From contig JAHLTZ010000056.1 in assembly GCA_025786725.1 (NCBI GenBank), positions 1-64,000 of the forward strand: a stretch of DNA of 64,000 bases. Reading direction: 5' to 3'. The notes beneath the pieces are model-generated. The model did not search any database. It had not been told where the DNA came from and was given only the letters and a program-made list of their open reading frames with translations. The translations under genes were made by a program, and so were the position numbers. This document shows, piece after piece, positions 1 to 10,800 of this stretch; position 1 is the stretch's first letter, and every line of letters begins with the position of its first letter. The DNA comes from Syncephalis fuscata. Lineage: Eukaryota > Zoopagomycota > Zoopagomycetes > Zoopagales > Piptocephalidaceae.

Positions 1-568
1 CATTCGCTGGCACTGGCTTCTGGTGCAGGTGATAGAAATAACCTTCGGTTCCGTTTCGAGGTAGACCGGCGGTAATATTAATCGTGGCAAGTGTAGTCGT
101 GCCATTGTAAGTAAAATGCATATAACCAACGACGCCATATAGCTCAAACTTGGTTGCAGCATATCGAAATTTACTTTCATTGCCAGAAAGAGTTGGTTCA
201 TTTTGTGGTAAAGGTGCTGTTGAAGCAATTATTGTATCTTGGATAGCACTGTTGGCTTGTTTTATAGAATTGTCCGCATGTTCACTTTCTTTCACCGGTG
301 GCTGTACAGCTGCCGCAGCAATAGTCTCTGACTGTGACTGTGGCAGCGGTACGTACGATGTAGTATTGGCAGATGATGGTGGAATGCATAGGCAATCTTC
401 GTAATTATTATAATTTAATAAAGGCTGCTGGTTATTACTAGCAGGCGTGGTATCATTGTAAGATGCAGGTAAATCATCAATAATGATGGGTGGTAGGTTG
501 GCTTGCACAAAGGCTATTTGGGTAATAGCAACGGCCAGCGTTACAAAAATAGCACACGAGCGATACAT
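1..568 (-). CDS. Extracellular Cu-only superoxide dismutase-like protein (partial, C-terminus outside window)
   Basis: The minus strand is open from an ATG at 568 to the window edge, 189 codons without a stop. Residues 1-23 form a signal peptide (hydrophobic core FVTLAVAITQIAF, ending VQA). Residues 24 to about 135 are a low-complexity spacer rich in Ser, Thr, Asn and Pro. From about residue 140 the sequence has the start of a SOD_Cu fold (FELYGVVGYMHF ... ATINITAGLPRNG ... YHLHQKPVPAN). H180 and H182 in YHLHQ sit where the HxH copper ligands lie in fungal cell-surface SODs, and KPVP-N-G is typical of that family. By family knowledge the enzyme would dismutate extracellular superoxide; catalysis cannot be judged because the remaining ligands lie outside the window. 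N-x-T/S sequons are present. The long N-terminal spacer is unusual for the family. Confidence 0.75.
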   Translation of the reverse strand, partial: MYRSCAIFVTLAVAITQIAFVQANLPPIIIDDLPASYNDTTPASNNQQPLLNYNNYEDCLCIPPSSANTTSYVPLPQSQSETIAAAAVQPPVKESEHADNSIKQANSAIQDTIIASTAPLPQNEPTLSGNESKFRYAATKFELYGVVGYMHFTYNGTTTLATINITAGLPRNGTEGYFYHLHQKPVPAN

Positions 569-1047
569 TGGAGAATAATTGAAGGTGCGTAGAAATATTT
601 CACAGGAATATTGATGTGGCTGATAGTATACTTACAATACGAATTTTTACGCTAATGGCCAGCAGTAGACGTAACAAACAGAACAAGTAGGAATAAAGAT
701 GTTTATTGAAAACTCGGTTGCATTGGATGCTTATTTATGACTAGTAGGCACGGCGGCCTCGGGCGTACACATGTGGATAAAGACAAAACCGGATTGACAG
801 CAGCATGGTGTGCATAGTGGTACCAAAAAACTGCAGTAGAGCGGCAACGCATGATGCAATTTGCATTCTTTGTGCCAGTAACTTGAAACACACAATAAAC
901 AATAACTACAAGCGATGTGACACATTAGAGTGCAATTAGTGTATTATAGAAACCATTTAATAGTGTAAAGTGAATGGATAGAACAGAGTTTTAAGCAATT
1001 GGTATGCTGGGGGGGGAAGAAAAGGACGAATATTAAAACGGTAAATA
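569..1047. other. Intergenic, between two minus-strand genes
   Basis: This should hold the promoter of the SOD-like gene and the 3' region of the carrier gene. A run of nine G at 1009-1017 follows the carrier stop. Overlapping minus-strand frames of 62-64 codons at 703-925 have no coding-like composition and I do not call them. Confidence 0.5.
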
Positions 1048-2855
1048 CTATTTGCTACCAAACAGATCCTTGCACAGCTCATAGCACCAGAAACTGACGC
1101 CAATGGCCGGTGCGACCTTGAGGTAATTTGGAATCATTCCTTTGTATAGGCCTAGTATGCCTTCTTTTGTAATGACTTGATGAATGGCATGCCATGTATT
1201 ACGATACTTGTAGCCAACTTCTTTCATTCCCGTTACTTGCATTCGACGTCGTAGTACATCGAGTGGATAAGTGATGGTCTGGGCAATAGAGCCGGCCAGC
1301 GCACCACAAAGAAGTTTATTGACCGAGGATGGCGACGACTCGCCAGGGCGGGTAAAGTAGGCCCGTAATACTTCATAGGCTTGGAAATTAAGTGCTACAT
1401 AAGGTGCCACTCCCTTGTGATTATAATTACGATTATAGTTATTATTGTTGTGTTTAATTTTACATAAAAGTTTACTTACCGCCATTGTAGGTCCAAGTCC
1501 ACGGTATAAAGCACGCAGTCCACCTTCTTCACGGTACATGAGACGCATTGTAGTCCAAATACCAGGTAGCTTTTGTGGTGGGCCGCGTACATTTCCTTCG
1601 CCAGCACCCATTGCACTCATCGCAGCACTTGTGTAAACACCAATCTCGGCACTCTGTACACTAAGACGTGTCCGTACAATATCCAACGGATAGGTAAAAG
1701 CAACGGACGTGATACCAGCACACGCTCCAGCCATTAATCGTCGTGGTGTATCTAGCTGATCTTTTCCACTTTCCATAAACATCTAAAAATTAATTAATTA
1801 ATTAATCAGTTAATTACATATAGGCCAATTAGTGTTGAATAAATTAAATATTCAATACTACGTACTTTTTTAAACTGTTCATAAGAGGCAAACTGCACTG
1901 CACTGTATGGCACAATACGTATTACGTTGGTGCCATTTCCGCGCATATAGCCAACCATGCCTTCTTCTCGCCAGATCTTGGCAAGTGTACCAAACACGCC
2001 ACGGTATTGAGCCGGTTCTGGACCTTGGACCTGGAAAAGAATTTTCATACGTTCAAGGGGCGACACGACAGTTCGAGAGACACCGCCGGCAATGCCGCCG
2101 GCAATAAACTGTTTTACGCCATCTGATGTCAGTTTACGCCTCCAATAGGCAGTTGAAAAAAAACCAGGTGTAGTTTGAGCAGCTTTTTTTTGTACAATGC
2201 CAATAGCCGCTGCACCTGTAGCTACTTGTACTGGTAGATTACTTGGTGCGGCCGCTGTTGCTACAGGTGTTCCTACCGTTCTAGTCGTTCCAAAAAGCGC
2301 GTCAAACCATATATTCATCTGATCATCCTCGGTATTGGTATGCCAGTGGCCTACTTGCATCAAATGATGCGCCTCTTCTCCAATAGAGTACGGCGTAACC
2401 AAAGCAAGATTGACCGCTTGACAGCAGGCATTTGATGTTAATTGACCACTTGCTGCCATTTTCAATGCCATTGTCATCATTGACTAAATAACAATGTCAT
2501 TCACACCACACGTTAGTTAACCAAGCATCAAATTATTGATTGTCCGTGTAGATGCAGATGCATGTGGCAAAATGCAGCATGCGTCCCTGATCTATTCTCC
2601 ATAGCCATCCTCTATCCATCATATACTTACCTCTTCAGGCCATCCCACAGCAGCCAACAGCTGGCCCGTCACATTCGGCAATTCAGCGCCCCGTTTCCAA
2701 TCGCGTAAGGGTAATAGGCTGACCGCTCCATTTGTTACCGAGCTCAGATCGCGAGGAGTTGCGATACCAATGAGATTCCACCAGACTAGCTCCGCCGTGC
2801 CATTGGCTGCGTTGGTGGTTATTGAGGGCGTGCCATCTATGGCCTTGACCGCCAT
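1048..2855 (-). CDS. Mitochondrial carrier family (SLC25) protein, similar to yeast YPR011C
   Basis: Four exons (2631-2855, 1866-2483, 1480-1782, 1048-1413) sum to 1512 nt, 503 aa plus stop. Introns are 147, 83 and 66 nt. Three carrier repeats are clear, each with a signature: SPLERMK in repeat 1 (VKQFIAGGIAGGVSRT), YPLDIVRTR in repeat 2 (RRLMAGACAGITSVAF) and YPLDVLRRR in repeat 3 (NKLLCGALAGSIAQTI). RGNGTNVIRIVPYSAVQFASYE and GVAPYVALNF resemble yeast YPR011C, an adenosine 5'-phosphosulfate/PAPS carrier of the inner mitochondrial membrane; SLC25A42-like CoA or ADP exchange is the main alternative. About 165 residues precede repeat 1, including a low-complexity Ala/Thr region, so the protein is longer than the usual 300-330 aa. 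The 66-nt intron is stop-free and in frame. Confidence 0.93.
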
Positions 2856-3245
2856 ACTACTAGCGAGTTTTAGTAAATAAATGCTGTGTTCAACAGGACA
2901 AATAACGCGTATGATTTATTGGAATCACACCAATAATCCCAGGTGCATGCTTACATTATGAAAACAAAGTAAATTTAGACGCTACGCTTTTCTTCTAGTG
3001 GTGGATGAAGTGATGGCGTGCAATAGACGCAAAGAATACTGGAGTTACTGGATAAACAAAATAGAAAGGTGCACTACAAAAATCGAGAATCGGAAGTTAA
3101 TAAAAGGCCGCCGTGCATCAACTAGTAGCAAAAGCAAGGAGCTATTTTACTTTGAGCCTCATATCTTTTATTTTCCAAAAAAAGTATGGGGCTTAAAGTA
3201 AAATAACTTCCACATCATTTGTTATTTTTATTGCATGTGATTATC
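2856..3245. other. Intergenic flank between carrier gene and repeat block
   Basis: Contains the carrier promoter and AT-rich DNA. A 67-codon plus-strand frame at 2998-3201 has no recognisable domain and I do not call it. Confidence 0.4.
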
Positions 3246-4068
3246 ATAAAATGTTATATTTGCTATGTCTAATAGCTATGACCGTAATGAAAATGCAGTA
3301 TTTGTTATTTTTAGTAGCTATGGCTATCTTAAAAGAGTGGTTCTAATGTAATTAGGTGGTAAAATGTAATAGTATATGGATTAAATAATAATAATAGTAT
3401 AACTAATAAAGCGATGCTAAAATTATTTATGATTTTATGTAAAATGCAGCAAACTGTATGATATTTTGTACAATTATGCGTATAGTATATGTATAACTAC
3501 TAATGAACTATAGTGTAGTTATATTGCGTGGTGGTGCTATGATTGTGATAATATATTAATAAATGTGTGAAAACAACAGTTTTTAGTCATTCATGGCTTA
3601 CATACTTAAAATACAGCAAAATGGTAGCCAGATTTGAGTTCTCCACGCTTAGTTATACAGATTGGTATGATTTATAGAGCAACGATTTCTGCAAAAAATG
3701 CTAGTCAAAAATGCGATTTACGTATTTTTGATTTACTTAGTAAAACATTGATATTAATATGTATAACTTTACTTAGAATGAACCAAATGACATGACATTT
3801 TGCACAGATATACTTATGATATATGAATAGCTATTGGTAAAGTATACCGCAACTGTATTGTGTGATGGTGCAACGATTGTAATAATACACTAATAAATGT
3901 GTAAAAATAACAGTTTTTAGTCATTCATGGCTTACATACTTAAAATACAGCAAAATGGTTGCCAGATTCGAATTCCCCATGCTTGGTTATACAGATTGGT
4001 ATGATTTATAAAGCAACGATTTTTGCAAAAAATGTTAGTCAAAAATGCGATTTACGTGTTATTAGTTA
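3246..4068 (+). repeat. Left arm of foldback, two tandem units
   Basis: Landmarks occur twice: GTTTTTAGTCATTCATGG at about 3580 and 3911, and ATACAGATTGGTATGATTTA at about 3655 and 3990. The copies differ at scattered bases, so the units are diverged duplicates. The arm ends near CGTGTTATTAGTTAGCAAA. Confidence 0.8.
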
Positions 4069-4241
4069 GCAAAATTTTATTAAACTTTTTAACTTTAGGA
4101 AATTTAATATTAAGAATAATATTTTGACTAAAATAAATCTGAAGCACTCTATAATATTATAATAATTATGATAGCAGCTTAGTATGCAGAAATACCGATA
4201 TACTGTGGCGATTTATGACATATATATACATATATTTAAAA

Positions 4242-4986
4242 ATTTGCTAACTAATAACACGTAAATCGCATTTTTGGCTAACATTTTTTGCAAAAATCGT
4301 TGCTCTATAAATCATACCAATCTGTATAACCAAGCATGCGAAATTCGAATCTGGCAACCATTTTGCTGTATTTTAAGTATGTAAGCCATGAATGACTAAA
4401 AACTGTTATTTTTACACATTTATTAGTGTATTATTACAATCGTTGCACCATCACACAATACAGTTGCGGTATACTTTACCAATAGCTATTCATATATCAT
4501 AAGTATACCTGTGCAAAATGTCATGTCATTTGGTTCATTCTAAGTAAAGTTATACATATTACTATCAATGTTTTACTAAGTAAATCAAAAATACGTAAAT
4601 CGCATTTTTGACTAACATTTTTTGCAAAAATCGCTGCTCTATAAATCATACCAATCTGTATAACCAAGCATGCGAAATTCGAATCTGGCAACCATTTTGC
4701 TGTATTTTAAGTATGTAAGCCATGAATGACTAAAAACTGTTATTTTTACACATTTATTAGTGTATTATTACAATCGTTGCACCATCACACAATACAGTTG
4801 CGGTATACTTTACCAATAGCTATTCATATATCATAAGTATATCTGTGCAAAATGTCATGTCATTTGGTTCATTCTAAGTAAAGTTATACATATTAATATC
4901 AATGTTTTACTAAGTAAATCAAAAATACGTAAATCGCATTTTTGACTAGCATTTTTTGCAGAAATCGTTGCTCTATAAATCATACC
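4242..4986 (-). repeat. Right arm of foldback, inner part (reverse-complement units)
   Basis: Starts with TTTGCTAACTAATAACACG, the reverse complement of the left-arm end. It carries two near-identical inverted units (about 4254-4566 and 4587-4905) and the start of a third, which the copia insertion cuts at 4986. The third unit resumes at 15065. Confidence 0.8.
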
Positions 4987-5253
4987 TGTTAGAATGAAAA
5001 GGGACAATAGAATGGATTGAATTGAATAAAATGGATTGTTAATTATTTATTAAAATGTGTTACCGATTTTGGTTATTATATAGTTAGTGGATTCAATTTA
5101 GTCACGCGTTATGATGAAGTGTGATTGTTAGTCATGTGTTTGCATTTAAGCATGATTAACCAAATATGGTAATTAATGTCAGGCAAATACCTGATGGTCA
5201 GGGCCTTGGACATATTGAATGAATGCGGTGTAAACACACGCATTATTTCAATA
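4987..5253 (-). repeat. Copia 3' LTR
   Basis: 267 bp, identical by eye to 14798-15064. In plus orientation it runs from TGTTAGAATG to TTATTTCAATA. It includes a short inverted motif, TCAGGCAAATACCTGA, that is shared with the solo LTR at 15238-15514. Confidence 0.93.
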
Positions 5254-5256
5254 CTC

Positions 5257-6332
5257 CTACTCAACGCATTCATCAATACTTACTAAGCCAAGTTGTTTGG
5301 CTAATTTATTATGTTGTTGTTTTGCTAATCCTTTAGTAAATATATCGGCGCTATTTTCATTTGTTGGGCAATAATTGATATTGATTAATTTTTCATTAAC
5401 GGCGTCGCGCACGTAATGGTGTTGAATATCAATATGTTTTGAACGCTTATGATGGACAGGATTTTTACTGAGTGCAATACAACCTTGGTTGTCACATAGG
5501 ACAGTAATTGGCTGTTGATTATTGAGTTGAAGTCCAATAATAAAATTATTTATCCAGATGGATTCCTTAGTTGCTTCAGTTATAGCCATGTATTCAGCTT
5601 CGGTTGAAGATAATGCAACTGTTCTTTGACGTTTGCTGGCCCATGTAACAGCGGTGTCAGAAAAAGTATAGACATAACCAGTAGTTGATTTACGGTCATC
5701 AATGTTATTTGCCCAATCGGAGTCAGAATAACCGAGTAATATACCACTACCAGTTGAGTAAGTGAGTGAGTAGTGAGAAGTGCCTTTTATATATCGCATG
5801 ACACGTTTTATAGCATTCCAATGAATGGGGCGTGGATTGGATGAGTATCGGCTAAGTAGGCTAACTGTGAATGCTAAATCAGGCCTAGTTGCTTGTGTTA
5901 AATACATCAAGCTGCCAATAGCACTTAGATATGGTATGGTGGCCATATATTCGGCTTCCTTTTCAGTTAAAGGATCAGTACTTTTACACAGTTTAATGCC
6001 GGTGTCCAGAGGTGCTCCTACTGGCTTAGCATCGCTCATATTAAAACGGGCAAGTATGTCTTGAACATATTTGTGCTGTGAAAGCGTCATAGTGCCACAT
6101 TTTCTGTTGTAGGTAATTTGAATACCAAGTATGTGATGAATAGCACCCAAGTCCTTCATTTTGAATCGTGAAGATAAGTCAGACTTAATCTTTTGGACAA
6201 TGGTTGATGTGTTGCCAATAATAATAAGATCATCAACATAAACGGCGATATGAACAATGGAGTTGTTTGTGTGTTGAGTATAAACACCTGGATCAGCTTC
6301 GTTGCGAATGAATTTAAGAGATAGAAGAAATG
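5257..6332 (-). pseudogene. Copia pol, 3' part (reverse transcriptase end and RNase H), cut off by the gypsy insertion
   Basis: This is the C-terminal portion of the copia polyprotein. It carries the reverse transcriptase active site YVDDLIIIG and RNase H with GYSDSDWANN, KSTTGYV, SSTEAEYMA and SKHIDIQHHYVRD, all typical of Ty1/copia. The frame continues 11791-14713: the two coding pieces total 3999 nt (1332 aa plus stop) and keep phase exactly, so the only damage seen is the insertion. An apparent start upstream of 6332 lies inside gypsy LTR sequence and is not the native start. The stop lies 3 nt from the LTR. Confidence 0.9.
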
Positions 6333-6670
6333 TGTAACAAAAATTCTCCCTCTCATTTATTATTACCATTTTTAGACATTATGATCGGTGTTTAAACACA
6401 CCGATCATCACACATGGTCCACGATGAAGTTAACACTCCGCCACCGCGTATTGTTTTATCTTTATCTTTTATTTTCTTTTATTTTTATTTTATTTTCTTT
6501 TATTGTTCTACTTAGATATTCCATATATCTAATAGAACAATATAAATACGCGTATGATTATGACCACAAATAAAGACATTAGTTCACTTTCAATATTCAT
6601 TTTTATTTTATATACATTATTGTATTGTGACTCGTAGTAACCGCAACAGTTCGCTGTATCTACGGTTACA
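6333..6670 (+). repeat. Gypsy 5' LTR
   Basis: 338 bp, TG...CA ends. It carries a TATAAATA box (about 6541), a 9-bp stem GATCGGTGT/ACACCGATC around a 6-nt loop near 6383-6406, and a longer imperfect hairpin, TATTGTTCTA ... TAGAACAATA, around 6502-6543. A 61-codon frame inside the LTR, repeated in the other LTR, is not a gene. Confidence 0.95.
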
Positions 6671-6672
6671 TA

Positions 6673-6685
6673 TGGTAGCAACGGG
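6673..6685 (+). other. Candidate primer-binding site of gypsy element
   Basis: TGGTAGCAACGGG begins 2 nt after the 5' LTR. TGGTAGC is complementary to a tRNA 3' end ...GCTACCA, as in initiator-Met tRNAs of several eukaryotes. The exact tRNA is not established here. Confidence 0.6.
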
Positions 6686-6726
6686 TAGTTTAAACCTATC
6701 CACCTCGTTGCCTTGACTTACAGTGA

Positions 6727-6812
6727 TACGAACCACCGATCACAAGCCACACGAACGAATACACCGATACCCAGTACGAACCACCGATTACAAGCCACAC
6801 GAACGAATACAC
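6727..6812 (+). repeat. 38-nt tandem duplication in gypsy leader
   Basis: 6727-6764 is repeated at 6775-6812 with a single C/T difference, separated by 10 nt. It lies in the untranslated leader between primer site and gag, where packaging or regulatory sequence would be expected. Confidence 0.85.
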
Positions 6813-6843
6813 TACTGATACTCAAGAAGAAATAACACCCATT

Positions 6844-7800
6844 ATGAACCCAGAATTGCCCAACACAAGTTTCGTTACCAACACTGACTTTATTTCAAGT
6901 TTGGTAACGCAAATTGTGTCCCAAAATAATGCTGCTACTGCCGATGCTGTTGTTACTGCCGCTGCCAATACTGCCGCTGCTATTGCCGCTATTCCATCTA
7001 CTTCTGTCACTGCCCCTCCTACTGCTCGTCCATCTGCCCCGCCACGATACAACGGCAATGATAAGGATATTTCAGTAGAGACTTGGTTGTACCGAGCACG
7101 GCAATATGTCAGGTATATCCCTGATGAAATTGAACGCATCGAAGTAGCCGCCACTTATTTAGATGGCACTGCCTCTAGTTGGTGGCAGAGTAATACTATT
7201 CACTCTGACGGTGACTATAGTCATCCATATACCACTTGGAGTGCGTTTGCTCATGCACTACGCCAACACATCTGTCCCGGTACTTCGGTAGAAGAAGACG
7301 CTTTTAGTCGTCTTCACATGTTACGACAAGCCAACAAAAGTGTCAATGATTATACGTTAGAATTTAACAATTTAAGACACACTTTTCCTATGCCTGATTC
7401 CGAAATGTGGCAGTTAGCTTTACGTATTATGTTTATTAATGGACTGAATCACGAAGTTAAATACGAAGTACAAAAAGCTACACCGTCTACATTACAATCA
7501 ACCATAGAAGTGGCTACTCATTTTGATTCGTTACGCAAGTACATTGGCAAATCATCAACTAACAACGTTCGCCATAACACACCTCGTCCAACGCAACAAC
7601 AACAGTTTCGCCCTCCGATTAACACACAACCAAGAAATGGCCCTATACCAATGGAACTAGACACCATTAATCGGTTACCTCCACTCACTGATGCTGAACG
7701 CGAAACGTTACGACAAAACGGCGGCTGTTTCCGCTGTCGCCAATATGGCCACATCATGCGTTTTTGTCCTTTGAATACGGGAAAAGTCCAGCACCAGTAG
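6844..7800 (+). CDS. gag: Gypsy Gag polyprotein
   Basis: 318 aa. An Ala/Thr-rich N-terminus (about residues 25-65) is followed by a retrotransposon Gag core, with [18 protein letters not shown] and [22 protein letters not shown] single CCHC zinc knuckle, [15 protein letters not shown] (about residues 298-312), binds nucleic acid. It should form the virus-like particle shell of the element. The last 37 nt overlap the pol frame; a slippery heptamer 13 nt before the stop codon would give Gag-Pol. Confidence 0.93.
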   Translation: MNPELPNTSFVTNTDFISSLVTQIVSQNNAATADAVVTAAANTAAAIAAIPSTSVTAPPTARPSAPPRYNGNDKDISVETWLYRARQYVRYIPDEIERIEVAATYLDGTASSWWQSNTIHSDGDYSHPYTTWSAFAHALRQHICPGTSVEEDAFSRLHMLRQANKSVNDYTLEFNNLRHTFPMPDSEMWQLALRIMFINGLNHEVKYEVQKATPSTLQSTIEVATHFDSLRKYIGKSSTNNVRHNTPRPTQQQQFRPPINTQPRNGPIPMELDTINRLPPLTDAERETLRQNGGCFRCRQYGHIMRFCPLNTGKVQHQ

Positions 7801-10800
7801 TGTCAGCATCACAACCTACTGGTGCCCAACTAAATACTATTTCTGTTGATGCCACCCCCGATCTTCTCTCGCTTACTTCTGATGATGAATTGCTTGTTTC
7901 TGCGCCATTATTTCCTCATGCTAATGTTGTTGATGACACTGATGCACTTTTAAAGGAACAAAGTTTATTGTCAAAATATCCACACGCTCACGATTTATTA
8001 CGTATCAATGCTCGTTTATTAGGTAGAAAAGTTACGGTACTAATAGATAGTGGAGCAGCTGATAACTTTGTATCCGCAAATCTTGTGAAACATATTCGCG
8101 CACACACCCATAAAGTTAAATACCCATCGACCGTACACGTGGCAGATGGCCGTTCGTATACGTGTGACCGCCAACTGGCTGGTGCGCTCCTTACTTCCAC
8201 TGGTTACAAAGACCGTTTATCGTTTTTGGTTGTTCCTTTAGAACACGACGTAATACTCGGTAAACCGTGGCTAGCCCGCTATAATCCACAGATAGATTGG
8301 TTAATTAACACTGTTACGTTTATGCATGATAATCGACACATTGTATGGCAAGCAAATGCACATAGACAACCAACCATATTGCCATTATCTGCCTTACAAT
8401 TTAAACGCTATGCTAAACGAACAGATGAATTACACCTAGCCATTGTACGACCAGCCGATAATCCGCTAAATGAAGTTGCTAATCACTCAAATGACCCATC
8501 CATCACTCCAGTATTGACTGGATTACGCAACGACTTTGCTGACGTATTTCCCGACAAACTACCGAAACAATTGCCGCCAAAACGTGATGGATTAGATCAT
8601 CGTATCGATTTGATACCAGGCGCAACACCACCCAGTAACGCCTTATACCGATTGTCCCCTCTGGAACTTAAAGAACTTAAAACACAACTTACCGAATTAC
8701 TTGACGCGGGATATATTCGTCCTAGTATATCGCCCTACGGTGCGCCTGTTCTTTTCGTCAAGAAGAAAGATGGTGGTATGCGCATGTGTGTTGATTATCG
8801 AGCGCTGAATAAAATCACTATCAAGAACAAGTACCCATTGCCAAGGATTGAAGATTTATTCGACCAAGTGTTAGGCGCAACTGTCTTTTCTAAGATAGAT
8901 CTACGCTCTGCTTATCATCAACTACGTGTAGTAGAAGAGGATATACCCAAGACGGCCTTTCGCACCCGCTATGGTCACTTTGAATGGCTAGTAGTTAGTT
9001 TTGGTCAAAGTAATGCACCATCCAGTTTTCAAACACTGGTAAACTATCTATTTAGGCCATTACTAGACAAATGTGTTATTGTCTATTTGGACGATATTCT
9101 CATCTACAGTAAAACACCAGAAGACCACGAACGACACCTACGTCAAGTATTACAAATACTTCGCGACAACCACTTATACGCCAAATGGTCAAAATGTGAA
9201 TTATTTAAGGATGAAGTTGAATATTTAGGCCATTTGCTATGTGCTAATGGTGTAAAAGCTGATCCAGCTAAGATAAAGGCCATTTCTGATTGGCCTACAC
9301 CACGAAACGTCACTGATATACGCGCTTTTACAGGCTTGGCCAACTACTATAGAAAGTTTATTAAAAATTACTCTGCTATAGCCACACCACTTACCGATCT
9401 ACTATGTCAAGATCGTCGTTTTTTATGGACCATTGAAGCTCAAAAATCATTTGATATACTAAAGAAGACGATGACCCAAGCTCCAGTATTACAAATAGTC
9501 GACGTACATCAGCCTTTCCGTGTAGAAACCGATGCTTCTGGCTTTGCTGTAGGTGCTGCCTTGTTGCAGCAAGATCGTGATGGTCATTGGCACCCCATTG
9601 CTTATCATTCGCGCAAAATGAAGCCCGCTGAACGCAATTATCCGGTACATGAACAAGAACTATTAGCATTAATAGATGCTTTAAAGATTTGGCGCCACTA
9701 CTTACATGGATCGTCATTTCACGCGTATACTGACCATAAAACCTTGCAGTACTTCCAGAGTCAACCGAATTTATCAACCAGACAAGCAAGATGGTCAGAA
9801 CTATTACAAGAATATGACGTATTGATCGAATATAAGCCCGGGAAAAACAATATTGTAGCCGATTCATTATCCAGACGGCCTGATTTACAACTGTCCAGTT
9901 TAACTACTGTCAGTTTTACATATATTGATCAAATTAAAAACTTGTACGCCAACGATGTTGACTTTGGTGAAATATACGCCCAGCTTAATACGACAACGCC
10001 ACTTCCAGCTCTTCGTACCAAGTTAGTCAAGTATCGGCTAACTGATGGATTGTTATATTTCAACGGTGATCGATTATGTGTACCTAAAAATAACCAATTA
10101 CGTCAAGATATACTACACGATCATCACGATGCCATCGTAGCCGGCCATCTAGGTGTAGACAAAACATACCTGGCTATTCATCGCCATTTTTACTGGCCAT
10201 CGCTACACAACACCGTCCACCGCTATGTCACTTCCTGCGATACTTGCCAACGTAATAAGGCCACTAATCGACGACCAGGTGGCCTATTACAACCACTTGA
10301 AATACCTGCACATGCATGGGACTCAGTTAGTATGGATTTTATTACACATCTACCACTCACTGAAAAAGGTGCAGATGCGTTAATGGTAGTAGTTGACCGC
10401 TTTAGTAAACAAGCCCACTTCGTGCCTACTACCAACACTGTCACAGCTGTTGACACCGCACGACTATACTTCGACCATGTATATCGTCTACATGGTCTTC
10501 CACGATCCATAATCTCTGATCGTGACCCACGATTTACTAGCCGATTCTGGGAAGCCTTATTTGAATTTACCGGTACTAAATTAGCCAGATCAACTGCAAA
10601 TCATCCACAGACTGACGGCCAGACTGAGCGAACCAACAGAACCATCGAAGAAATGTTACGTCATGTTATTAGCCAACAACAAGATGATTGGGATAAATAC
10701 TTACCTGCATTAGAATTTGCCTATAACAATAGTACTAACGCTACTACTGGTATTACACCTTTCTTCTCTGTATATGGACGTCATCCAATAACAACGACTA

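Noticed and set aside
150-404. 84-codon plus-strand ORF with a hydrophobic stretch
   Set aside because: It is antisense to the SOD-like gene, whose signal peptide, domain motifs and uninterrupted frame are far more convincing.
4330-4360. tRNA-like B-box (AATTCGAATCT) followed by CAACCA in the foldback units, suggesting a SINE
   Set aside because: No A-box at the right distance, no acceptor-stem pairing, and the motif is off consensus; the inverted-repeat layout explains the copies better.
6388-6573. 61-codon plus-strand ORF, repeated exactly at 11503-11688
   Set aside because: It lies wholly within the gypsy LTR, and its duplication is just the LTR pair.
9391-9867. 158-codon minus-strand ORF
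   Set aside because: Shadow of the gypsy pol RNase H region; no domain of its own.
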